A stretch of 37,740 nt of DNA from an uncultured Collinsella sp. (GTDB lineage: Bacteria > Actinomycetota > Coriobacteriia > Coriobacteriales > Coriobacteriaceae). Shown here one piece after another: positions 31,610 to 37,740 of this stretch (its first letter is position 1; each line of letters begins with the position of its first letter). A program made the translations under genes and the position numbers. The stretch spans positions 1-37,740 of the forward strand of contig CALJDJ010000056.1 of NCBI GenBank assembly GCA_938023705.1, written 5' to 3'. The notes beneath the pieces are model-generated. The model was given only the letters and a program-made list of their open reading frames with translations, was not told the origin of the DNA and searched no databases.

Positions 31610-33286
31610 ATGGCTGATTCTATGTTCCACCAGCCCGTTATGGGTCGTCGCGCCTTTGTTGGCGGCACCCTCGCTGCGAGCTCCATGGCTTTTCTTGCCG
31701 CGTGCGGCAAGAAGGGCGGCGACGCTTCCGGATCTGACTCCGGTTCGACGCTGAACTTCTACATCAACAACCCGGTCTGCATCGACCCCTACAACGTCCA
31801 GGAGGATCAGGGCACTCAGGTCGAGTACCAGCTCTTCGACGCTCTGACGGAGTACGACCCCGAGAAGGGCGAGATCGTTCCGCTGGCTTGCGAGTCCTTT
31901 GAGGCTAACGACGACGCCACCGAGTTCACCTTCAAGATCAAGAAGGCTAAGTTCCACAACGGTGACGACGTTACCTCCAAGTCCTTCAAGCTCGGTTGGG
32001 AGCGCCTGGTCAACACCAAGTCGGCCATCGCCACCGAGTATGGTCCTTCCGAGGTCTCCTATCACCTTTCCATGGTTGAGGGCTATGACGATCTGCTTGC
32101 CGGCAACGCTACCGAGCTCAGCGGTGTTACTTGCCCCGACGATGAGACCCTCGTCGTCAAGCTGTCTTCCGCTTACGCCGACTTCCCCTTCGTCGCCTCT
32201 CACCCGGCTCTGTCCCCGGTTCCCGAGTGCGCCGAGTCCGATGTCAAGAGCTTCTACCTTGCCCCGGTCGGTAACGGCCCGTTCATGATGGACGGTAAGT
32301 GGGAGGATGGCCAGGAGATCAACCTCAAGAAGTTTGACGATTACTATGGCGACAAGGCCAAGATCGATGGCATCCACTTCCAGGTCATCAAGGACATGGA
32401 GACCGCTTACAAGGAGTTCCAGGCCGGTAACCTCGATGTCTGCGACGTTCCCGTTGCTCAGATCGACGCCGCCAAGAAGGACCGTGGCGAGTCCAAGGAC
32501 GGCTACACCATGGGTGACGGCGAGCATATGCTGCTCGGTGCCGAGCCTTCCACGTACTATCTGACCTGCAACACCACGGCCGAGCCGTTCAATAACGCCG
32601 ACCTGCGCAAGGGCATCTCCCTGGCCATCAACCGTGAGGCCATCTGCAAGACCATCTTCAAGGGTACCCGTCCCCCCGCCGACGGCATTGTTCCTCCGGG
32701 AATCGCCGGCTACAAGGAGGGCGCATGGGAGTTCTGCGCCTATGACGTCGACAAGGCTAACGAGTACCTCGACAAGGTCGCTCCCGCTGGCGCTAACGGC
32801 GATCGTGGCATTAGCGTGACCCTTTCCTACAACCAGGACGGTGGCCACAAGGAGATCATGGAGTCCATCATCGGCGACCTCGCCAAGGTTGGCGTTACCG
32901 CTGTCTCCGATACCCCTGAGTGGTCTGCCCTGCTCGAGCAGTATCAGAACTTCAACTATCAGTTCGGCCGTCTGGGCTGGATCGCCGATTACCCGATCAT
33001 GGACAACTTCCTGTACCCGCTGTTCCACTCCGACTCCCTCGGTGGCGACAACCGCTCCGGTTACAGCAACCCCGAGTTCGATGCCAAGGTCGACGAGGCC
33101 CGCACCACGGTTGATGACGAGGAGCGCATCGCCAAGATGAGGGAGGCCGACGCCATGGTCGCTGCTGACTGCCCGGTTATCCCGGTGATGTTCTACACGC
33201 ACACCATCGCTGGCTCTGACCGCGTCAAGCATCTCTATGTTGATCCGCAGAAGCACGCCGATCTGGGTACCGCCGAGCTCGCCTAA
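31610..33286 (+). CDS. oppA: Oligopeptide-type solute-binding lipoprotein (OppA/DppA)
   Basis: 558 residues from the ATG at 31610, preceded by AAGGAGGATGGC. The signal MGRRAFVGGTLAASSMAFLAAC carries a twin arginine and a lipobox ending LAAC, so it is a lipid-anchored extracytoplasmic protein, possibly Tat-exported. The mature chain shows the SBP_bac_5 pattern: LNFYINNPVCIDPYNVQEDQG, QVEYQLFDALTEYDPEKGEIVPLACESFEANDDATEFTFKIKKAKFHNGDDVTSKSFKLGWERL, and NTTAEPFNNADLRKGISLAINREAI. This is the OppA subgroup, which usually binds peptides of several residues. It differs markedly from the binding protein at 13714, so the two systems should import different things. A hairpin separates it from the permeases. 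Confidence 0.9.
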   Translation: MADSMFHQPVMGRRAFVGGTLAASSMAFLAACGKKGGDASGSDSGSTLNFYINNPVCIDPYNVQEDQGTQVEYQLFDALTEYDPEKGEIVPLACESFEANDDATEFTFKIKKAKFHNGDDVTSKSFKLGWERLVNTKSAIATEYGPSEVSYHLSMVEGYDDLLAGNATELSGVTCPDDETLVVKLSSAYADFPFVASHPALSPVPECAESDVKSFYLAPVGNGPFMMDGKWEDGQEINLKKFDDYYGDKAKIDGIHFQVIKDMETAYKEFQAGNLDVCDVPVAQIDAAKKDRGESKDGYTMGDGEHMLLGAEPSTYYLTCNTTAEPFNNADLRKGISLAINREAICKTIFKGTRPPADGIVPPGIAGYKEGAWEFCAYDVDKANEYLDKVAPAGANGDRGISVTLSYNQDGGHKEIMESIIGDLAKVGVTAVSDTPEWSALLEQYQNFNYQFGRLGWIADYPIMDNFLYPLFHSDSLGGDNRSGYSNPEFDAKVDEARTTVDDEERIAKMREADAMVAADCPVIPVMFYTHTIAGSDRVKHLYVDPQKHADLGTAELA

Positions 33287-33383
33287 GGGTTTTGCAGCTT
33301 CCGTGAGGGTCAAGTATTTACGTAGACCTCATGGGAAACATACAGTTCTCCCTAACCTGGGGTAAACTGGCTGATGGTAATTT

Positions 33384-33416
33384 TGGGATGCCGGTCTGGC
33401 GATCGGCATCCCATTT
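33384..33416 (+). terminator. Stem-loop between oppA and oppB
   Basis: The arms TGGGATGCCG (33384-33393) and CGGCATCCCA (33404-33413) are a perfect 10-bp stem with a 10-base loop, followed by TTTAGG. Like the one at 15391, it lies between binding-protein and permease genes and probably lowers permease expression relative to oppA. Confidence 0.65.
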
Positions 33417-33443
33417 AGGTTAATCCCTAGATAGGGGAGTGGT

Positions 33444-34481
33444 ATGGGTAAGTACATCGTTAAACGTGTGCTTCAGTTCATCCCGGTGTTTTTGGGCGTT
33501 ACGCTGATTCTGTTCGCCCTCCAGAATATCGTGCCGGGAGATCCGATCAAGCTGATCGGTGGAGACAAGGCTCTGTCCCCCGAGGTGGAGCTTCAGCTTC
33601 GCGTTCGCTATCACCTGGTCCAGACGGACGAGGGCGGCAACGCGATCCTTGACGAGAACGGCGACCCCGTTCAAACGTCGCTCGTGGACCGTTACTTGTA
33701 TTACATGAACGGCCTGCTTCATGGCGATCTGGGCAATTCGTACCAGCGCAAGCTGCCGGTTACGGAAATCTTTGCCCAGAAGTATCCGTATACGGTCAAA
33801 CTTGCCGCGTGCGCCATCGTGCTCGAGGCAATCATGGGTATCGGTGCGGGTATCATTTCGGCGGTTAAGCGTTATTCCTTCTGGGATATTTTGGTAACGC
33901 TCACCACGTCGATTCTCGTTGCCGTCCCGGCCTTCTGGCTCGGTATGTTGCTGCAGCTGTTCTTTGGCGTCATTCTCAAGGACGCCACGGGCGGTGCATT
34001 CTCCATGCCGATCTCGGGTGCCGGCGGTTCCAGCTCTCAGTATCAGGATTGGATGCACTATGTGCTTCCGACCATTACGCTGGCTTCGGTTTCGACCGCT
34101 TATGCTGCCCGCATTATGCGTTCGCAGCTGCTTGACGTCATGAACCAAGATTACATCCGTACGGCAAAGGCCAAGGGTCTCTCCAATCGCGCGATCATCA
34201 TCAAGCATGCGCTTAAGAATGCACTCATCCCCGTCGTTACCTATATTGGTGTCGACTTCGGCGGCATGCTTTCGGGCGCCATCCTGACCGAGACGGTCTT
34301 TAACTGGCCCGGCATCGGCTTCGAGGTCTACCGCGCCATTAGCATGCGCGACTGGCCCATCGTTATGGGCGGCGTTACGCTCATTGTTGTCGTCGTTATG
34401 GTGATCAACCTGCTCGTCGATATTAGCTATGCATTCCTCGACCCGCGCATCCGCCTTGGCGGTCCGTCGGATAAGGCCTAA
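33444..34481 (+). CDS. oppB: Oligopeptide ABC transporter permease OppB
   Basis: 345 residues, start with AGGGGAG. It opens MGKYIVKRVLQFIPVFLGVTLILFALQNIVPGDPIKL, typical of OppB. The external region is somewhat long (YHLVQTDEGGNAILDENGDPVQTSLVDRYLYYMNGLLHGDLG). Six membrane segments are seen, with the ATPase-contact loop NQDYIRTAKAKGLSNRAIIIKHALKNALIPV. It pairs with OppC to form the channel. oppC starts 14 bases after its stop. Confidence 0.94.
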   Translation: MGKYIVKRVLQFIPVFLGVTLILFALQNIVPGDPIKLIGGDKALSPEVELQLRVRYHLVQTDEGGNAILDENGDPVQTSLVDRYLYYMNGLLHGDLGNSYQRKLPVTEIFAQKYPYTVKLAACAIVLEAIMGIGAGIISAVKRYSFWDILVTLTTSILVAVPAFWLGMLLQLFFGVILKDATGGAFSMPISGAGGSSSQYQDWMHYVLPTITLASVSTAYAARIMRSQLLDVMNQDYIRTAKAKGLSNRAIIIKHALKNALIPVVTYIGVDFGGMLSGAILTETVFNWPGIGFEVYRAISMRDWPIVMGGVTLIVVVVMVINLLVDISYAFLDPRIRLGGPSDKA

Positions 34482-34495
34482 GGGAGGTACGTCTC

Positions 34496-35431
34496 ATGCA
34501 GGAAACTGATTCTCAGTCTCAGGAGCAGGCTACCGCCACCAAGGCCGCATCTGCTCCCGCCAAGTCCCGCACGCTGTGGGGCGACGCTTTTAAGCGTCTT
34601 CGTAAGAACAAGCTCGCCGTTATCGGTGTCTGCTGGATCATCATCGTTGTTGTGGTCGCCCTGACCGCCGATCTGTGGGCTAAGCCCTGGCTCGGCTCTC
34701 CTACGGCTTCTGACTCGACCACCATGGCCGAGACTTCGCTGCTGGCTCCGTGTGCCGAGCACCCGTTTGGCACCGACTCTCTTGGTCGTGACATTCTCGT
34801 CCGTGTTATCTACGGTGCACGCGTTTCGCTTTCCGTCGGTATTATGGCCACCGCCATCTCTACGGTGATCGGTCTGGTCATGGGCGCCCTGGCCGGTTTC
34901 TATGGCGGCATCTGGGATACGATCATCATGCGCTGTGCGGACATCTTCCTGGCGTTCCCGTACGTGCTGTTCGTTGTTGCCATGATTGCCGTTATCGGTC
35001 GTGGTCTTCAGAATGTCTTTATCGCCATCGGCATTCTCGGCTGGCCCTCGATTGCCCGTGTCTTCCGATCTGCGATCCTAACGGTCAAAGAGAACGATTA
35101 TGTTGACGCCGCTCGCGCTATGGGTGCATCCGATGCGCGTATCGTTATGCGCCATATCTTCCCGAACTCCGTTGCTTCTATCGTGGTCTATGCGACCATG
35201 AACATTGGTGGCGCTATTCTGACCGAGTCCGCTCTGTCCTTCCTCGGCATGGGCGTTATCCCGCCCACGCCTTCGTGGGGCTCCATGATTCAGGATGGCC
35301 AGCAGTATCTTCTGACTGCTCCCTGGATGATGATCATGCCCGGTCTGGCAATTCTCTCGACGGTGCTCGCCTTTACCCTACTTGGTGACGGTCTGCGCGA
35401 CGCCCTCGACGTCAAGATGAAGGACGCATAA
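34496..35431 (+). CDS. oppC: Oligopeptide ABC transporter permease OppC
   Basis: 311 residues, start with GGGAGGT upstream. About 30 polar, Gln/Ala-rich residues precede the first membrane segment (LAVIGVCWIIIVVVVALTADL). The OppC motifs FGTDSLGRDILVRVIYGARVSLSVG and the contact loop ENDYVDAARAMGASDARIVMRHIFPNSVASI follow, then SALSFLGMGVIPPTPSWGSMIQDGQ. Six membrane segments in all. Unlike the permease of the nan locus, it is not fused to an ATPase. oppD starts 2 bases after the stop. Confidence 0.94.
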   Translation: MQETDSQSQEQATATKAASAPAKSRTLWGDAFKRLRKNKLAVIGVCWIIIVVVVALTADLWAKPWLGSPTASDSTTMAETSLLAPCAEHPFGTDSLGRDILVRVIYGARVSLSVGIMATAISTVIGLVMGALAGFYGGIWDTIIMRCADIFLAFPYVLFVVAMIAVIGRGLQNVFIAIGILGWPSIARVFRSAILTVKENDYVDAARAMGASDARIVMRHIFPNSVASIVVYATMNIGGAILTESALSFLGMGVIPPTPSWGSMIQDGQQYLLTAPWMMIMPGLAILSTVLAFTLLGDGLRDALDVKMKDA

Positions 35432-35433
35432 GG

Positions 35434-36525
35434 ATGAAGAAGAACAAGAACTATGTGGACCTGAAGGACCAGCCGGTTCCCGAGGGCCAGCATCTGCTCG
35501 AGGTCGATGACCTTAAGATGTATTTCCACACCGAGGATGGCGTGGTTCGCGCCGTCGATGGTGTGTCCTACACGCTCGATCGCGGTGAGACCCTGGGTGT
35601 CGTCGGTGAGTCCGGCTCTGGTAAATCCGTGACCGCCATGACCATCATGGGTCTCATCTCGATGCCTCCGGGAAAGATTGAGGGCGGCGACGTTCGCTAT
35701 CGCGGTCGTTCTATCCTCGAGATGACCGAGGAAGAGATGCAGCACATCCGCGGTAACGACATCGCGATGATCTTCCAGGATCCTATGACCTCCTTGAACC
35801 CGGTCTATAAGATCGGCAAGCAGGTGGGTGAGGGCCTTCGTCTGCACCGTGGTTACTCCAAGCAGGAGGCGCTCAAGCGCGCCACCGAGCTTTTGGACCT
35901 CGTTGGCATTCCCGAGCCCGAGAAGCGCGTCAATGAGTATCCGCACCAGTTCTCGGGCGGTATGCGTCAGCGTGTCATGATTGCTATGGCCCTTGCCTGC
36001 GATCCCGATATTCTGATTGCCGACGAGCCCACGACTGCCCTGGACGTTACCATTCAGGCTCAGATTATTGAGCTTATGCAGGAAATGCAGGAGAAGAACG
36101 GCAACGCCATCATCATGATTACCCATGACCTGGGCGTCGTCGCCGATATGGCCGATAAGATCATGGTTATGTACGCCGGCCGTCCTGTCGAGTTCGGTAC
36201 TGCTGAGGAAATCTTCTACGAGAGCCGCCACCCCTACACCTGGGGCCTTATCCGCTCCATCCCGGAACAGGCCATCGATGAGAAGAAGCCTCTTACGCCG
36301 ATTCACGGCAACCCGCCTTCGCTCATGAACTTGCCTGAGGGTTGCGTTTTCTCTCCTCGTTGCCCCTATGCGACGGACAAGTGCCGCAAGCAGCGCCCCG
36401 AGCGCGTTGTCACCGAGTCTGGTCATTACTCTGCGTGCCACTACTCCGGTGACCCCGAGTTCCTCAAGAACGCTCCTGAGACGTCCCGTACGCGCAAGGA
36501 TTCCAAGAAGGGAGGCGAGGCGTAA
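35434..36525 (+). CDS. oppD: Oligopeptide ABC transporter ATPase OppD
   Basis: 363 residues. Walker A GESGSGKS is near 60, Q-loop FQDPMTSLNPVYKI near 112, signature FSGGMRQRVMIAMALA near 170, Walker B ILIADEPTTALDVTIQ near 192, and switch ITHD. The C-terminal oligopeptide-ABC motif GCVFSPRCPYATDKC, plus a later Cys in HYSACHY, gives the four conserved cysteines reported to hold an Fe-S cluster in related transporters. All four are present here, in contrast to the fused ATPase at 16445. The stop and the oppF start overlap by one base (TAATG). Confidence 0.95.
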   Translation: MKKNKNYVDLKDQPVPEGQHLLEVDDLKMYFHTEDGVVRAVDGVSYTLDRGETLGVVGESGSGKSVTAMTIMGLISMPPGKIEGGDVRYRGRSILEMTEEEMQHIRGNDIAMIFQDPMTSLNPVYKIGKQVGEGLRLHRGYSKQEALKRATELLDLVGIPEPEKRVNEYPHQFSGGMRQRVMIAMALACDPDILIADEPTTALDVTIQAQIIELMQEMQEKNGNAIIMITHDLGVVADMADKIMVMYAGRPVEFGTAEEIFYESRHPYTWGLIRSIPEQAIDEKKPLTPIHGNPPSLMNLPEGCVFSPRCPYATDKCRKQRPERVVTESGHYSACHYSGDPEFLKNAPETSRTRKDSKKGGEA

Positions 36526-37553
36526 TGGCAGATACCAACGAGCGTACTCCGCTGCTGAAGGTCGAGCACCTCTCTAAGGAGTTTCCCGCTGAGTCCGGCA
36601 TGTTCGCCAAGCGCTTCTCTAAGCGTGTCGTCTCTGCTGTGAATGACATTTCATTCGAGATTTATCCGGGCGAGACCTTTGGCCTGGTCGGCGAGTCTGG
36701 TTGCGGTAAGTCCACCACGGGCCGCACCATCATGCGCCTGACCAAGCCGACGGCCGGCAAAGTGTTCTTCCAGGGCAAAGATGTTGCCGAGATGAGCAAG
36801 CATGAGATTAAGGACATGCGTCGCGAGATGCAGTTCATCTTCCAGGACCCCTATGCTTCGCTCAATCCTCGTATGACCATTGGCGAGATCGTCTCCGAGC
36901 CCATGACCATTCATGGCGTGGGTACCAAGGAGGAGCGCATTGAGCGCGTCCGCGAGCTGCTGGACGTCGTCGGCCTGAACCCCGAGCACATCAACCGCTA
37001 TCCGCACGAGTTCTCGGGCGGTCAGCGTCAGCGTGTCGGCATCGCCCGCGCGTTCGCTCTGAAGCCCAAGCTGATCATCTGCGACGAGCCCGTTTCCGCT
37101 CTGGATGTTTCCATTCAGGCCCAGGTTCTGAACCTGCTCAAGGAACTGCAGGACAAGTTCGGTACGGCGTATCTGTTTATTGCCCACGACCTTTCCGTCG
37201 TGCAGCACATCTCCGATCGCGTTGCCGTTATGTATCTGGGTAAGATGGTCGAGGTTTCGGACTGGAAAACGCTCTATAGCGAGCCTCACCATCCGTACAC
37301 GCAGTCGCTGCTGTCTGCCGTGCCGGTTCCCGATCCTGATATCCAGAAGACCCGCAAGCGCATCATCCTCGCTGGCGATCCGCCGTCGCCGCTGGATCCG
37401 CCGACCGGTTGCCGTTTCCACACGCGCTGCCCGATCGCGCAGGGCATCTGCTCCGAGAAGCTTCCTGAGTTTAAGGAAGTTGCCCCGGGCCACTGCTGCG
37501 CCTGCCACTTCGCCGAGCCGTTCCCGATCAAGGAATCGCACATCGACCTGTAG
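36525..37553 (+). CDS. oppF: Oligopeptide ABC transporter ATPase OppF
   Basis: 342 residues, translationally coupled to oppD (TAATG) with GGGAGG upstream. Walker A GESGCGKSTTGRT is near 56, Q-loop FQDPYASLNPRMTIG near 106, signature FSGGQRQRVGIARAFA near 164, Walker B LIICDEPVSALDVSIQ near 183, and switch IAHD. The C-terminal module GCRFHTRCPIAQGIC with CCACHF is complete. About 70 residues longer than the ATPase at 18461, which lacks this module. It pairs with OppD to drive peptide import. Confidence 0.95.
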   Translation: MADTNERTPLLKVEHLSKEFPAESGMFAKRFSKRVVSAVNDISFEIYPGETFGLVGESGCGKSTTGRTIMRLTKPTAGKVFFQGKDVAEMSKHEIKDMRREMQFIFQDPYASLNPRMTIGEIVSEPMTIHGVGTKEERIERVRELLDVVGLNPEHINRYPHEFSGGQRQRVGIARAFALKPKLIICDEPVSALDVSIQAQVLNLLKELQDKFGTAYLFIAHDLSVVQHISDRVAVMYLGKMVEVSDWKTLYSEPHHPYTQSLLSAVPVPDPDIQKTRKRIILAGDPPSPLDPPTGCRFHTRCPIAQGICSEKLPEFKEVAPGHCCACHFAEPFPIKESHIDL

Positions 37554-37617
37554 TCGGTTGTTATCGTCCGGGCCCGCCCTGGCGTTACTTTTCAGAACAT
37601 TCCGCAGGACAGAGGAA

Positions 37618-37698
37618 GCCCCGCAGCGCGTAGCGCGCAGAGATGTGGTGTAAGAGGCGGGGAATGCCCCGCCTCCTCCCTTTCCTGAAAGGGAGGGG
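37618..37698 (+). terminator. Tandem hairpins after the opp operon
   Basis: The first hairpin has arms GAGGCGGGG (37654-37662) and CCCCGCCTC (37667-37675), 9 bp with loop AATG. The second has arms CTCCCTTT (37676-37683) and AAAGGGAG (37688-37695), loop CCTG, extendable outward by three pairs. Neither has a T tract on the plus strand. An upstream CCCCGC (37619-37624) can compete for the first hairpin's GCGGGG, so an alternative fold exists. They may serve as a terminator for opp or for a gene converging from the right. Confidence 0.5.
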
Positions 37699-37705
37699 AC
37701 ACCGC

Positions 37706-37740
37706 CTAGAATTCGTCGTTGGAGTAATGAAGGTGACGGA
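37706..37740 (-). CDS. Possible 3' end of a minus-strand gene running off the right edge
   Basis: On the minus strand the last 35 bases are open in the frame ending RHLHYSNDEF and a TAG at 37706-37708, directly before the tandem hairpins. Eleven codons are too few to identify a family or prove coding. The position just before hairpins is what a gene end would look like. Confidence 0.25.
   Translation of the reverse strand, partial: RHLHYSNDEF

Noticed and set aside
37709..37740. Plus-strand ATG near 37727 with GGAG upstream as a new gene start
   Set aside because: Spacing to the ATG is only two bases and just four codons are visible; it cannot be supported.
1..37740. CRISPR arrays, tRNA or rRNA genes, complete insertion sequences
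   Set aside because: No direct-repeat arrays, cloverleaf-like conserved sequences or transposase genes were seen in the window.

Overview
The window is GC-rich (roughly 60% by eye), densely coded bacterial chromosome. Gene content and order (uvrA, ybaK-murJ-uvrC, rapZ-whiA-gap-pgk-tpi-gpmI-secG) point to the Actinomycetota. The LTA-synthase-type enzyme, the Tat-type lipoprotein signals and the two peptide-family ABC operons fit a gut Coriobacteriia member, most likely Collinsella or a close relative. The genus is an inference from style, not from a marker gene. No tRNA, rRNA, CRISPR array or complete insertion sequence was seen.

Left part (1-6009, all minus strand): a COG2509-type FAD-dependent oxidoreductase that runs off the left edge, a BaiN/HI0933-type flavoprotein, an Mrp/NBP35 P-loop ATPase, and a polytopic LTA-synthase/phosphoglycerol-transferase-like enzyme. 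uvrA starts divergently from the last of these. Then, on the plus strand, come ybaK, murJ and uvrC, packed almost without gaps.

Middle (13.35-24.1 kb, plus strand): a coherent locus that looks like sialic-acid (N-acetylneuraminate) import and breakdown. It has a Tat/lipobox solute-binding protein, a permease, a permease-ATPase fusion and a second ATPase (the four-protein SatABCD/SiaEFGI-type layout). These are followed by a CE7-family acetyl esterase, an overlapping CE7 paralogue that has lost its catalytic serine, an N-acetylneuraminate lyase-type aldolase, a ROK kinase and NanE epimerase. The product would be GlcNAc-6-P. Most junctions carry a strong stem-loop, and a long structured leader with a perfect inverted repeat precedes the first gene.

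Right-middle (24.1-31.4 kb): rapZ and whiA, then a complete lower-glycolysis run (gap, pgk, tpi, gpmI) and secG. In many Actinobacteria the order is uvrC-rapZ-yvcK-whiA-gap-pgk-tpi-secG. Here the nan locus sits between uvrC and rapZ, yvcK is missing, and gpmI sits between tpi and secG.

Right end (31.6-37.55 kb): a second, conventional five-gene Opp/Dpp operon (binding protein, two separate permeases, two ATPases). Both of its ATPases keep the cysteine-rich C-terminal motif that both nan-locus ATPases lack. The last 180 bases hold tandem hairpins and possibly the tail of an unrelated minus-strand gene.

Most interesting points: the esterase/pseudo-esterase pair; the absence of the cysteine cluster in the putative sialic-acid transporter; the UvrC cysteine-region insertion with one missing ligand; the leader/operator structures; and a TAAAACGTTT motif shared by the nan-locus and gap promoters.
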